Part shown: in pieces, positions 1 through 8,939 of the stretch
How positions within the stretch are numbered: position 1 is the first letter of the stretch
Layout: each line of letters begins with the position of its first letter
Source of the DNA: Actinacidiphila paucisporea
Lineage (GTDB): Bacteria; Actinomycetota; Actinomycetes; Streptomycetales; Streptomycetaceae
Direction of reading: 5' to 3'
DNA: 64,000 nt
NCBI RefSeq assembly: GCF_900142575.1
Contig: NZ_FRBI01000003.1
Coordinates: forward strand, 105,926 to 169,925
Program-made: the position numbers and the translations under genes
The notes under the pieces: generated by a model
Databases searched by the model: none
The model's input: only the letters and a program-made list of their open reading frames with translations
What the model was told of the DNA's origin: nothing

Positions 1-1508
1 CGGCCGGTGCGCGCGTTGCGCAGGGTGAGGACGCCGAGGTCCCAGTCGAAGAGGTCGAACTGGGCCGCCTCGTCGTCGAGTCGGGTGTCGGCCACCACGA
101 GGCGCGCGTCGGCGCCGGCCGCGGTGAGCAGCCCGCCGGTGGAGGCGGCGCGCAGCACGACGCGGTCGACGCCCTCGACCACGACGGTCTCCCCGCCGCG
201 GGCGTCGACGGCCGCGCGCAGGCCGTCCGCGGCGGTGACCCGGTAGGGCATCGTGCCGCTGTACCAGTCCTCGAAGAGGCTGTCGGCGAGCGGCCCGACG
301 ACCGCGACCCGCCGCCCCTCGACGGCGAGCGGCAGCAACGCGCCGCCGTCCGCGGCCCCGGCCGCAGGCGCGGCCGCCGCGTTCTTGAGCAGCACGATCG
401 ACTCCGTCGCCGCCCGCAGCGCCAGCGCCCGGTGTTCGGGCGAGTCGACCACCTCCCACGGGGTGTCGCCGAACGGCCCGCGGCCCGGGTCGAATTCGCC
501 GAGCCGGAAGCGGATCGACAGCTGCCGCCGGACGGCCCGGTCGATGTCGGCCTCGGTGAGCAGGCCGCGGGCGACGGCCTCGCTGATCCGGCCGAAGGTC
601 GTCCGGGTGTCCTCGCCGTGGTCGGTGAAGGAGTCGATGCCGGCCTTGAGGGCGGCGGCGTGCGAGGTGGCGTGGTCGTCGAAGTAGTGCTCCAGGTCGA
701 CCAGGTTGGACGGCGCCTCGGCGTCGCTGACGACGAAGAGCTCGTGGCCGGTGGGGAGCGCCCAGCGCCGCAGTTCTGTCTCCAGCAGCGGACTGACGTG
801 GCAGGGGCGGCCGTTGACCAGGTTGTACGCGGCCATCACGCCGGTCGCCGACCCGGTGGCGACGGCCTGCCGGAAGGCGGCGAGATCGTATTCGTGCAGC
901 ACGCGCGGGCGTACGCTGGACGACGTCGTGTAGCGCTCGTCCTCGTTGTTGTAGGCGAGGAAGTGCTTGAGGATCGGGGCGGTGCGCAGCCGCTCGGGGT
1001 CGTCGCCGGACATGCCGCGGCAGAAGGCGTCGCCGAGGCTCGCGGACAGCAGGGCGTCCTCTGAATAGCCCTCCTCGTTGCGGCCCCAGCGCGGGTCGCG
1101 CAGCAGGTTGACCACCGGGGCCCAGGCCTGGAGGCTGTGCCGCCCGGTGCCGTGGGCGGGCTTCCTGTGCTGGTGGAAGGCCCGCAGTTCGGTCGAGGTG
1201 GCGGTGCCGACGGCCCGCAGCAGCTCGTCGTCCCACGTCGCGCCGAGGCCGACGGCCTGCGGGAAGGTGGTGGCGGGGCCGAGCCAGCCGACGCCGTGCA
1301 GCGCCTCGGTGCCGGTGCGGAAGGGCTCCACGCCGAGCCGCGGGATCGCGGGACCGTACTGGTGCAGCATCGCGATCCGCTCGTCGGGCGTGAGCCGGGA
1401 CAGCAGGTCCTCGACGCGCTCGGCCAGCGGGCGGGCCGGGTCGCGGAAAGGCAGCTGGTCCACGGGCGGCTCGGCGGGCAGCTCGGCGGGCACGGAGACG
1501 GTACTCAC
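1..1508 (-). CDS. Glycoside hydrolase family 3 beta-glycosidase (C-terminus cut by window edge)
   Basis: The protein reads from a GTG at 1508-1506, preceded by an AAGGGG Shine-Dalgarno, leftward off the window, so only about the first 502 residues are present. GH3 hallmarks are visible: the EALHGVGW motif near the N-terminus, FPQAVGLGATWD, WGRNEEGYSED, KHFLAYNNED and SDAEA, whose Asp (about residue 262) is the expected catalytic nucleophile. The start of the C-terminal alpha/beta sandwich follows (ESIVLLKN, VAVVGPLADS). There is no signal peptide, so the enzyme is probably cytoplasmic and acts on imported oligosaccharides, releasing beta-linked glucose or xylose. It is divergent from the ABC importer genes and shares their LacI-type operator region, so co-regulation is likely. 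The exact specificity (beta-glucosidase or beta-xylosidase) cannot be settled from the sequence. Confidence 0.88.
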   Translation of the reverse strand, partial: MSTVSVPAELPAEPPVDQLPFRDPARPLAERVEDLLSRLTPDERIAMLHQYGPAIPRLGVEPFRTGTEALHGVGWLGPATTFPQAVGLGATWDDELLRAVGTATSTELRAFHQHRKPAHGTGRHSLQAWAPVVNLLRDPRWGRNEEGYSEDALLSASLGDAFCRGMSGDDPERLRTAPILKHFLAYNNEDERYTTSSSVRPRVLHEYDLAAFRQAVATGSATGVMAAYNLVNGRPCHVSPLLETELRRWALPTGHELFVVSDAEAPSNLVDLEHYFDDHATSHAAALKAGIDSFTDHGEDTRTTFGRISEAVARGLLTEADIDRAVRRQLSIRFRLGEFDPGRGPFGDTPWEVVDSPEHRALALRAATESIVLLKNAAAAPAAGAADGGALLPLAVEGRRVAVVGPLADSLFEDWYSGTMPYRVTAADGLRAAVDARGGETVVVEGVDRVVLRAASTGGLLTAAGADARLVVADTRLDDEAAQFDLFDWDLGVLTLRNARTG

Positions 1509-1669
1509 AGCGGGGAACCCCTTGCAGAGTGCGGCGTTGGGCCGGTGCCGGGCACCGGAGAGCGGGACGTGCGGAGCCGGGTACGCGGCGGTACGCGGCC
1601 GGTGCGGAACACGGACGTTGCGGTACGCGGCCGGTGCGGGCCGCGAATCCCGTACCCGCACCGCCAGGT

Positions 1670-1681
1670 GAAACGCTTCGA
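1670..1681. promoter_or_regulatory. LacI-type operator, GH3 side
   Basis: GAAACGCTTCGA is an imperfect palindrome of the AACGNTT-core type bound by LacI-family repressors. It lies downstream of a TTGACA -35-like hexamer on the minus strand (1710-1705), where the -10/start region of the GH3 promoter should be. A second, perfect copy of the core lies at 1877-1890. The likely binder is the LacI-family protein encoded at 5793-6803. The -10 hexamer of this promoter is not obvious. Confidence 0.6.
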
Positions 1682-1837
1682 CGCTGACATGTGCATCGCG
1701 GCCGTGTCAACCATGTCACCGCGACTGATCGTTACACCGCCCGAAAACGATTACGTGCCCCAACTCCCCTCCCTGACCAGCTCGTATGGCTCGACCAGCG
1801 CAACTGCCCCGTCCACGAACTGGTCCTGCGCGACCCC

Positions 1838-1866
1838 TTGTCGAACGGATAGGCCGTGGCTAGTCT
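1838..1866 (+). promoter_or_regulatory. Promoter of the ABC importer operon
   Basis: TTGTCG (1838-1843) and TAGTCT (1861-1866) are separated by exactly 17 nt, a good match to a housekeeping-type actinomycete promoter. The predicted start, at about 1873, lies just upstream of the palindromic operator at 1877-1890, so a bound repressor would block initiation or early elongation. The rest of the 1509-1985 gap shows no gene. Confidence 0.6.
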
Positions 1867-1876
1867 CGCCGCTACG

Positions 1877-1890
1877 TCGAAGCGCTTCGA
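1877..1890. promoter_or_regulatory. LacI-type operator, importer side (perfect palindrome)
   Basis: TCGAAGCGCTTCGA is a perfect 14-bp palindrome with the central CG step typical of LacI-family operators. It sits a few bases downstream of the predicted start of the importer promoter and about 95 bp before the binding-protein start codon. It resembles the operator at 1670-1681 in the core GAAnCGCTTCGA. Confidence 0.72.
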
Positions 1891-1985
1891 TTGATGCGGA
1901 CGGCATCCCGTCGCTGCGACGCCAGGACTTCTCCCACCTGCACGACGCTCGTCACGGAACCTCTCAGGCGAAGGGCCGCCCCATC

Positions 1986-3683
1986 ATGAGCATCGAGTTG
2001 AACCGCAGATCCTTGGTGAACGGCGCGGTCGCCGTCGCCGGCGCCGCCGCCATGTCACCGCTGCTGTCCGCGTGCGGCGGTGGCGGCGGCAACAGCGCGA
2101 CCCGGCGCAAGGGCGGTACGAACAGCAAGAAGGGCGCGGCCGCCGCACTGCCGACGTACGTCGCGAGCACCGCCGTGCAGGCGGACATCCCCTCGACCAC
2201 CGGTTCCGGCAGCGCGGTCACCGACCCCGGCATCCTGAAGTACCCGGCCAGCCCGGTGAAGTCGGTCGCCGAAGTGCCGGGCGCGGGAGGCCACTACACC
2301 GCGCTGACCCCGCTGTGGGGCACCATCCCGGCGGCGGGCAACTCGTTCTACCAGGCCATGAACAAGGCCCTGGGCGCCACGTTGACCATGAAGCCGGCCA
2401 ACGGCGTCACCTACGCCAACACGATCCCGACGCTGACCGCGGCCCGCAAGCTGCCCGACTGGGTGCAGCTGCCCGGCTGGTGGAACGCGCAGTTCAAGGT
2501 CGGCGAGCTGTGCGGCACCCAGCTCGCCGACCTCACCCCCTACCTGGCCGGCGACAAGGTCAAGCAGTACCCGAACCTGGCCGCCCTGCCCACCGGCGCC
2601 TGGACGGCCGGCATGTGGCAGGACAAGCTCTACGGCATACCGAGCTTCGCCAGCGGATTCGGCCTGCCGGGCCAGTATTTCTACCGCGGTGACGTCTTCC
2701 GCTCGAAGGGCATCAACGCCGACGACGTCAAGTCCTGCGACGACCTGCTGAACCTGGGCAAGGAGCTGACCGACGCCAAGGGCGGCGTGTGGGCCTTCGA
2801 CGACCTGTGGCCGTACATCTTCCAGATGTTCGACTTCTCGTACAAGTTCACCGTCACCAACGGCAAGCTGGTGCACAAGTACGAGCAGCCCGAGTTCATC
2901 GAGGCGCTCAACTGGTGCCACAAGGTCGCCAAGTCCGGTTACGTCCACCCCGACGCGCTGGCGGGCAACAACAACGACGCCAAGACCCGCTTCTACGCGG
3001 GCAAGGTACTGATCACCGCCGACGGCACCGGCGCCTGGAACGAGGCGGACGCGCTGGCCGGCATCGCGGCGAACAAGAGCTACCGCCGGGAGTCCTTCAA
3101 GCCCTTCTCCGCCGACGGCACGAAGCCGCCGCGGCTCTTCCTCAACCCCTCCGCGGGCGAGTTCAGCTACCTCAACGCCAACCTCAAGCCGGCCCAGATC
3201 CAGGAGTGCCTGCGGATCGCCAACTACCTGGCGGCGCCCTTCGGCAGCGCGGAATACACCCTGGTCAACTTCGGCGTGGAGGGCACCGACTACACCATGG
3301 GCGCCCACGGCCCGACGCCCACCAAGTCGGGCATGGCAGACGTCCAGGCGCAGACCTTCCCCTTCCTCGCCACCCCGGGCAACGTCATCTCCAACCCCGA
3401 CTACCCGGACGTGACCAAGGACCACTGCACCTGGAACTCGCTCGCGGCGACGTACGCGTACAAGCCGGTGTTCTGGAACATGAACATCACCGTGCCGCAG
3501 CGGTACGCCACCGCCGACGCCGCGCAGGCCGTCGAGGACACCATCAAGGACGTCTACCACGGCATCAAGCCAGTCTCGGCCTTCCAGGACGCGCTCAGCA
3601 CCTGGAAGGGCAGCGGCGGCGGCGACGCCCTCGTCCAGTGGTACCAGACCACCGTCATGGACAAGCTCGGCACCGGCCAGTAG
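1986..3683 (+). CDS. Extracellular solute-binding lipoprotein of a CUT1 sugar ABC importer
   Basis: This 565-aa protein begins at ATG 1986, ten nt after an AAGGG Shine-Dalgarno. The N-terminus carries a twin-arginine-like NRRSLVNG motif, a hydrophobic stretch and the lipobox LSAC, followed by a glycine run, so it is an exported, lipid-anchored protein. The mature region has the character of LplA-type family 1 solute-binding proteins, with aromatic-rich segments suited to oligosaccharide binding. It is the first gene of an operon with two permeases, 31 nt upstream of the first. The ligand is inferred from the neighbouring GH3, GH31 and GH42 enzymes to be a xylosyl- and galactosyl-decorated oligosaccharide. 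No ATPase subunit is encoded nearby. Expression is probably controlled by the operator at 1877-1890. Confidence 0.88.
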   Translation: MSIELNRRSLVNGAVAVAGAAAMSPLLSACGGGGGNSATRRKGGTNSKKGAAAALPTYVASTAVQADIPSTTGSGSAVTDPGILKYPASPVKSVAEVPGAGGHYTALTPLWGTIPAAGNSFYQAMNKALGATLTMKPANGVTYANTIPTLTAARKLPDWVQLPGWWNAQFKVGELCGTQLADLTPYLAGDKVKQYPNLAALPTGAWTAGMWQDKLYGIPSFASGFGLPGQYFYRGDVFRSKGINADDVKSCDDLLNLGKELTDAKGGVWAFDDLWPYIFQMFDFSYKFTVTNGKLVHKYEQPEFIEALNWCHKVAKSGYVHPDALAGNNNDAKTRFYAGKVLITADGTGAWNEADALAGIAANKSYRRESFKPFSADGTKPPRLFLNPSAGEFSYLNANLKPAQIQECLRIANYLAAPFGSAEYTLVNFGVEGTDYTMGAHGPTPTKSGMADVQAQTFPFLATPGNVISNPDYPDVTKDHCTWNSLAATYAYKPVFWNMNITVPQRYATADAAQAVEDTIKDVYHGIKPVSAFQDALSTWKGSGGGDALVQWYQTTVMDKLGTGQ

Positions 3684-3714
3684 GTCAGGCCGGACGCATC
3701 ACCGAGGAGGAACG

Positions 3715-4743
3715 ATGGTGTCGACCGTCGCCGAACAGGGCGAGGACGAGCAGGACAGCAGCGACCGCCCGGCCGGCGACGGGGGTGCCGGCCGTACGAC
3801 CGCGAGCAGCGCGGGCACCGCCCCACAGGTCGACCGGCTCAACTGGCGGGTCCGGCTGCGCCGCGACAAGTCGCTGATCCTGATGACGCTGCCCGCCGTG
3901 GGCCTGCTGCTGGTCTTCAACTACCTGCCGATGGTCGGCACCATCACCGCCTTCCAGTACTACGACCCGCTGGACGGCATCCGCAACAGCCAGTGGGCGG
4001 GCCTGGCCAACTTCCGCCAGCTGTTCGGCGACCCGCTGTTCTGGCACGCGATGGAGAACACCCTCTACATCAGCGCCGTCCAGCTGGTGCTGTTCTTCCC
4101 GATACCCATCCTGCTGGCGCTGCTGCTCAACTCGGTGCTCAACTCCCGCATCAGGTCGGTGGTCCAGGCGATCACCTTCCTGCCGCACTTCTACTCCTGG
4201 GTGCTGGTCGTCACCCTCTTCCAGCAGATGATCGGCGGCGCGGGCCTGCTCAACCAGTTCCTGCGCCAGCACAACGCCGGCACCTGGGACTTCATGACCA
4301 ACCCGCACACCTTCTCGCTGCTGGTCACCTCGCAGGTGGTGTGGAAGGACGCCGGCTGGGGGATCATCGTCTTCCTCGCCGCGCTGTCCGCGATCGACCA
4401 GAACCTCTACGAGGCGGCCGCGTCCGACGGCGCCGGTCGCTGGCGGCGGCTGTGGCACATCACGCTGCCCGGCATGCGCAGCGTCATCGTGCTGATGCTG
4501 GTGCTGCGGCTGGGCAACGCGCTGTCCGTCGGCTTCGAGCAGCTGCTGATCCAGCGCTTCGCGGTCGGCCACGACGCCGCCGACGTCCTGGACACCTTCT
4601 CCTTCTACTACGGCATCGGCACCCAGAACTACAGCTACGGCGCCGCCGCGGGCATCTTCAAGAGCGTGATCTCGCTGCTGCTCATCTGGGGTGCCAACAA
4701 GCTGGCCCACCGCTTCGGCGAGGACGGACTGTACCGGAAATGA
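3715..4743 (+). CDS. Sugar ABC transporter permease, LplB-type
   Basis: This 342-aa membrane protein starts at ATG 3715 after a strong GGAGG at 3706-3710. A hydrophilic N-terminal extension of about 55 residues precedes six predicted transmembrane segments. The cytoplasmic EAA loop is visible as EAAASDGAGRWRRLWHITLP, the contact site for an ATPase subunit. It belongs to the CUT1 permease family and would pair with the second permease, whose ATG overlaps this stop codon (ATGA). The two form the membrane channel for the lipoprotein encoded upstream. Confidence 0.9.
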   Translation: MVSTVAEQGEDEQDSSDRPAGDGGAGRTTASSAGTAPQVDRLNWRVRLRRDKSLILMTLPAVGLLLVFNYLPMVGTITAFQYYDPLDGIRNSQWAGLANFRQLFGDPLFWHAMENTLYISAVQLVLFFPIPILLALLLNSVLNSRIRSVVQAITFLPHFYSWVLVVTLFQQMIGGAGLLNQFLRQHNAGTWDFMTNPHTFSLLVTSQVVWKDAGWGIIVFLAALSAIDQNLYEAAASDGAGRWRRLWHITLPGMRSVIVLMLVLRLGNALSVGFEQLLIQRFAVGHDAADVLDTFSFYYGIGTQNYSYGAAAGIFKSVISLLLIWGANKLAHRFGEDGLYRK

Positions 4744-5690
4744 CCACCCTCACCGCACCTCCCGTCCGCGGGCGCAGCCGTCCGCGCAACCCCCACCGGC
4801 CCGTCTGGGAAGAGCCGCCCACCGCGGCCGGCCAGACCGCCAAGGGCCTCACGCTCGGCACCGTGGTGCTGCTGATCATCGTCCCCGTCTACTGCGTGGT
4901 GCTGACCAGCGTCTCCACGCCGGGCGCGATCAACCGGGCCGGCGGCCTGGTCCTGGTCCCCGACGGCATCACCTTCGACCCGTACACGACGATGCTCAGC
5001 GGCGGACCGGTGCGCCGCGCGCTGGTGGTCACGCTCGCCATCACCGTGGTCGGCACGGCCATCTCCATGGTCGTCTCGGTGCTGTGCGCCTACGGCCTGT
5101 CGCGCTCCCGGTCGCTCGGCCACCGCTTCCTGCTGATGCTGCTGGTCCTCACGATGTTCGTCAGCGGCGGCCTGATCCCGACCTTCCTGGTGGTCAGCGA
5201 GCTGGGCGGCTACGGCAAGTACTGGTCGCTGATCCTGCCGAGCGCGGTGAGCGTCTTCAACATCCTGGTGCTGCGCAGCTTCTATTCGAGCACCGCCGCC
5301 GAACTCATCGACGCGGCACGGATGGACGGCGCGAGCGAGTGGCGCATCCTGTGGTCGGTGGTGCTGCCGACCTCGCGCGCGGTCACCGCGGTCATCACCC
5401 TCTTCTACGCGGTCGGCTACTGGAACACCTTCTTCAACGTGATGCTCTACATGCCGGCCGACAGCCAGAAATGGCCGCTCCAGTACGTGCTGTACGAATA
5501 CGTCAACCTGGGTATGAACATGCCGGGCCAGGTGAATTCGGGCTTCGGCGTGTCAGGCCACTCGCAGACGGCGCCGCTGTCGCTCCAGATGGCGGTCGTG
5601 GTGCTCACCCTGCTGCCGATCATGCTCGTCTTCCCCTTCATGCAGAAGCACTTCGCGAAGGGCATGCTTACCGGGGCGATCAAGGGCTGA
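4740..5690 (+). CDS. Sugar ABC transporter permease, YtcP/LplC-type
   Basis: This 316-aa protein starts at ATG 4740, overlapping the previous stop by four bases, which indicates translational coupling. It has about six transmembrane segments and an EAA-type loop (ELIDAARMDGASEWRILW). The residue order and the C-terminal MLTGAIKG are typical of the second permease of CUT1 importers of the LplC/YtcP group. It is followed by a 12-bp stem-loop, so the importer operon probably ends here. As in many streptomycete sugar importers, the ATPase may be a shared MsiK-type subunit encoded elsewhere; that is inference from family knowledge. Confidence 0.9.
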   Translation: MTTLTAPPVRGRSRPRNPHRPVWEEPPTAAGQTAKGLTLGTVVLLIIVPVYCVVLTSVSTPGAINRAGGLVLVPDGITFDPYTTMLSGGPVRRALVVTLAITVVGTAISMVVSVLCAYGLSRSRSLGHRFLLMLLVLTMFVSGGLIPTFLVVSELGGYGKYWSLILPSAVSVFNILVLRSFYSSTAAELIDAARMDGASEWRILWSVVLPTSRAVTAVITLFYAVGYWNTFFNVMLYMPADSQKWPLQYVLYEYVNLGMNMPGQVNSGFGVSGHSQTAPLSLQMAVVVLTLLPIMLVFPFMQKHFAKGMLTGAIKG

Positions 5691-5704
5691 ACCCCCACAA
5701 GGCA

Positions 5705-5751
5705 GGGCCGGTCCCGCACGCCCATCCCCCGCTGCGTGACGGGACCGGCCC
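5705..5751 (+). terminator. Stem-loop after the importer operon
   Basis: A perfect 12-bp stem (5705-5716 with 5740-5751) encloses a 23-nt loop, directly between the second permease and the LacI-family gene. It lacks a T run, as is usual in high-GC actinomycetes. It could separate repressor expression from importer expression or only attenuate read-through. Confidence 0.5.
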
Positions 5752-5792
5752 CACAGAACCGAACCAGCAGCACGAACGAAGGGTTCACCAGC

Positions 5793-6803
5793 ATGGTGAC
5801 ACTGGCTGAGGTGGCCAAGCACGCGGGCGTCTCCGCGAGCACCGTGAGCTACGTCCTCAGCGGCAAGCGCTCGATCTCGACCCCGACGAGGGAGCGGGTC
5901 GAGAAGGCGATCAGCGAACTCGGCTACCACCCAAACGCCGGCGCCCGGGCGCTGGCCGGGAAGCGGTCGCACATCATCGCGCTGGTCGTCCCGCTCAGGA
6001 CGGACGTCTACGTGCCGATCATGATGGAGATCGCCATCTCCGTGACCGTCGCGGCCCGCAGCCACGGTTACGACGTGCTGCTCATCACCAACGACGAGGG
6101 CCCCGAGGGCCTGCGCCGGGTCGCGGCGAGCGGCCTGGCCGACGGGGTGATCCTGATGGACGTCGAGCTCGACGACGCCCGCATCCCGGTGCTGCGCGAG
6201 ACCGGTACGCACGCGGCGCTGATCGGCCTGCCCGCCGACTCCCGCGGACTGGCCTGCGTGGACCACGACTTCGCCGGGGCGGGCGCGCTGTGCGCCGAGC
6301 ACCTCGCCGACCTCGGCCACCAGGACATCGCCTTCATCGGCTACGCACCCGGCGTCTACCAGCGGCACGCCGGCTATGCCGAACGGACGCTGAGCGGCTT
6401 CCGCGAGCGGGCCGCCCAGCGCGGGCTGCGGGTGCTGCACCGGCCCTGCGAGGGCAGTTACGAGAGCACTGCCGGCGCGCTGTCCCGCATCCTCGCCGAC
6501 CGCCCGGACACCACCGGCTTCGTGGTGCAGAACGAGGGCGCGATCGGCCCGCTGCTGAGCCTGCTGCGCACCAGCGGCCGGGTCGTGCCCGAGGACGCCT
6601 CGGTCGTGGCGCTGTGCCCCGACCCGCTGGCCGAGCAGTATTCGCCGCGGCTCACCGCCGTGACCGGCCCGGCGCACGAACTCGGGCGGCAGGCGGTGGA
6701 GTTGGTGATGAACCGGCTCGACGACCGGCCCACCGCCGAGGTCAGCCTGCTCACCCCGGTCCTCACCCCGCGCGAGAGCAGCGGCCCGGCGCCGGTCCGC
6801 TGA
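5793..6803 (+). CDS. LacI-family transcriptional repressor
   Basis: This 336-aa protein starts at ATG 5793, nine nt after GAAGGG. The N-terminus is a canonical LacI helix-turn-helix (VTLAEVAKHAGVSASTVSYV) with the hinge helix NAGARALAGKRS, followed by a periplasmic-binding-protein-like sensor domain to the C-terminus. It sits between the importer genes and the GH31/GH42 genes, so its effector is probably a sugar released from the imported oligosaccharide. The two CGCTTCGA-containing operators at 1670-1681 and 1877-1890 are its best candidate sites. A GTG three bases downstream is an alternative start. Confidence 0.92.
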   Translation: MVTLAEVAKHAGVSASTVSYVLSGKRSISTPTRERVEKAISELGYHPNAGARALAGKRSHIIALVVPLRTDVYVPIMMEIAISVTVAARSHGYDVLLITNDEGPEGLRRVAASGLADGVILMDVELDDARIPVLRETGTHAALIGLPADSRGLACVDHDFAGAGALCAEHLADLGHQDIAFIGYAPGVYQRHAGYAERTLSGFRERAAQRGLRVLHRPCEGSYESTAGALSRILADRPDTTGFVVQNEGAIGPLLSLLRTSGRVVPEDASVVALCPDPLAEQYSPRLTAVTGPAHELGRQAVELVMNRLDDRPTAEVSLLTPVLTPRESSGPAPVR

Positions 6804-6822
6804 CCCGGCCCGCCCACCGATC

Positions 6823-6867
6823 CCCCTTCGCATCGATCCCCTTCGCACCGAACCCCTTCGCACCGCA
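6823..6867. repeat. 15-bp tandem repeat, three copies
   Basis: Three consecutive 15-bp units starting CCCCTTCGCA differ only in their last five bases and fill most of the 93-bp gap between the LacI-family gene and the GH31 gene. The repeat is a likely slippage product. It has no evident coding or operator function, although it lies where a promoter for the glycosidase pair could be. Confidence 0.75.
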
Positions 6868-6896
6868 CCTCACCGAGCCGCACCGGGAGCCTCCGC

Positions 6897-8939
6897 ATGC
6901 CCACCTTCTTCCGCGATCTCGGCCACGCCCTGGAGTGGCGGGCCAAGGGCGAGACCCTGCGCGTCGAGGCGTGGGGTCCCGACGCCGTGCGGGTCCGCGC
7001 CATCAGCGGCGGCGACCTGCTCGACGGCCTGCCCGGCGCGCTGCTGCCGGACGCCCCGCCGCTCGACAGCGGGCCGCTGATCACCATCGGCGACCACACC
7101 GCGACCCTCGTCAACGGCGCCCTCACCGTGCGCGTGGACGCCGGCACCGAGGGCCGGCTCACCCCCGACCTGCCCGCCGCCGCGGGCCGGTTGACGTACC
7201 TGCGGACCGCGGACGGCAGCGAGCTGCTGGCCGAGGAGCCGCACCACTTCTGGTGGCCGGGACCGCGCCTGCACACCGCGACCGGCAACGGCTACCACCG
7301 CCTCGAACAGCGCTTCCGCGCCTACGACGACGAGCGCTTCTTCGGCCTGGGCCAGCACACCCACGGCATGCTGGACCAGAAGGGCGCCGTCATCGACCTG
7401 GTGCAGCGCAACGCCGAGGTCACCATCCCCTTCCTGGTCTCCAGCCGCGGCTACGGCCTGCTGTGGAATTCGCCCGCCATCGGCCGTGTGGAGCTGGCCG
7501 CGACCGGCACCCGGTGGGTCGCCGACAGCGCCCGGCAGATCGACTACTGGGTCACCGCAGGCCGGCCCGCCGACGTCCTGCGGCGCTACGCCGACGCCAC
7601 CGGCCACTCCCCCGTCCTGCCCGAGTGGGCGGCCGGCTTCTGGCAGTGCAAGCTGCGCTACCGCACCCAGGACGAACTCCTGGAAGTGGCCCGCGAATAC
7701 CGCAGGCGCGGCCTGCCGCTCGACGTCATCGTCTGCGACTTCTTCCACTGGACGCACCTGGGCGACTGGCGCTTCGACCCCGCGGAATGGCCCGACCCGC
7801 AGGCGATGGTCGACGAACTCACCTCGATGGGCGTGCGGTTGATGGTCTCGGTGTGGCCGTCGGTCAGCCCGGCCAGCGAGAACTACCACCCGATGGGCGA
7901 CGGCGGCCTGCTGATCGGCACCGAGTACGGCCCGCTGGCGCACGCCGACTGGCCGGACAAGGGCCTCGGTGCGTACTCGGCGCAGGTCGCCTTCTACGAC
8001 GCCACCAGCCCCGAGGCGCGCGCGTACGTCTGGGACCGGCTGCGGGACAACTACCTGGCGCACGGCGTGAAGGTCTTCTGGCTCGACGCGTGCGAGCCGG
8101 AGCTGAAGCCCGGCCACCCGGCCAACCTGCGCTACCACGCCGGTCCCGGCCTCGAGGTCGGCAACCTCTACCCGCGGGAGAACGCCCGGATGGTCTGGGA
8201 CGGGCTGCGCGCGGCCGGCGAGACCGAGATCGTCTCGCTCAACCGGTCCTCCTGGGCGGGCGCCCAGCGCTACGGTGCCGCGCTGTGGTCCGGCGACATC
8301 GCCACAACCTTCGCGTCGCTGCGCACCCAGATAGCGGCGGGCCTGAACGTGATGATGTCCGGCATCCCCTGGTGGACCACCGACATCGGCGGCTTCCACG
8401 GCGGCGACCCCGACGACCCCGCCTACCGCGAGTTGCTGGTGCGCTGGTTCCAATACGGCGCCTTCTGCCCGCTCTTCCGGCTCCACGGCTTCCGCGGCCC
8501 CGAGCAGGTGCTGGAGCCGTCGATGACGGGCCTGGCCAACGAGGTGTGGTCGTACGGCGAGGAGGCCTACGAGATCCTGCGCGGCTTCCTGCTGCTGCGC
8601 GAGCGGCTGCGCCCGTACCTGATGGAGCAGATGCGGACCGCCGCCGGGACCGGACTGCCGCCGATGCGGCCGCTGTTCGTGGACTTCCCCGAGGACGACG
8701 GAAGTTGGACGGCCGCCGACTCCTTTCTGTGCGGACCGGACCTGCTGGTCGCCCCCGTCGTCGTGGCCGGCGCCCGGGAGCGCGAGGTCCACCTGCCGGC
8801 GGGCGCGCGCTGGACCGACGCGTGGACCGGCGAGGCGTACGACGGCGGCACTACGGTCCTGGTGGCGGCGCCCCTCGACCGTATTCCGCTGTTCCTGCGG
8901 GACGGCGCGGCGCTGCCCGTCACGGTGGAGGCGTCGTGA
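6897..8939 (+). CDS. GH31 glycoside hydrolase, probable alpha-xylosidase
   Basis: This 680-aa cytoplasmic enzyme starts at ATG 6897 after GGGAG at 6885-6889. An N-terminal beta-sandwich region is followed by a GH31 TIM barrel with FWLDACEPE, whose Asp (about residue 397) is the nucleophile. SGDIATTF (Asp about 467) supplies the acid/base, and WWTTDIGGF is also typical of the family. The form WxDAxEP is what I associate with alpha-xylosidases rather than alpha-glucosidases, so removal of alpha-1,6-xylose from xyloglucan oligosaccharides is the favoured role. The stop codon overlaps the GH42 start (GTGA), so the two enzymes are translationally coupled. Another GH31 activity (alpha-glucosidase, transglycosylase) remains possible. 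Confidence 0.88.
   Translation: MPTFFRDLGHALEWRAKGETLRVEAWGPDAVRVRAISGGDLLDGLPGALLPDAPPLDSGPLITIGDHTATLVNGALTVRVDAGTEGRLTPDLPAAAGRLTYLRTADGSELLAEEPHHFWWPGPRLHTATGNGYHRLEQRFRAYDDERFFGLGQHTHGMLDQKGAVIDLVQRNAEVTIPFLVSSRGYGLLWNSPAIGRVELAATGTRWVADSARQIDYWVTAGRPADVLRRYADATGHSPVLPEWAAGFWQCKLRYRTQDELLEVAREYRRRGLPLDVIVCDFFHWTHLGDWRFDPAEWPDPQAMVDELTSMGVRLMVSVWPSVSPASENYHPMGDGGLLIGTEYGPLAHADWPDKGLGAYSAQVAFYDATSPEARAYVWDRLRDNYLAHGVKVFWLDACEPELKPGHPANLRYHAGPGLEVGNLYPRENARMVWDGLRAAGETEIVSLNRSSWAGAQRYGAALWSGDIATTFASLRTQIAAGLNVMMSGIPWWTTDIGGFHGGDPDDPAYRELLVRWFQYGAFCPLFRLHGFRGPEQVLEPSMTGLANEVWSYGEEAYEILRGFLLLRERLRPYLMEQMRTAAGTGLPPMRPLFVDFPEDDGSWTAADSFLCGPDLLVAPVVVAGAREREVHLPAGARWTDAWTGEAYDGGTTVLVAAPLDRIPLFLRDGAALPVTVEAS

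Noticed and set aside
2055..3560. Long minus-strand open frame antisense to the binding-protein gene (and similar frames at 20536-23931 minus and 44019-46526 plus)
   Set aside because: These are mirror frames created by G/C at third codon positions. Their translations are low-complexity Arg/Gly/Val/Ala-rich, without motifs, and lie fully opposite clear genes.
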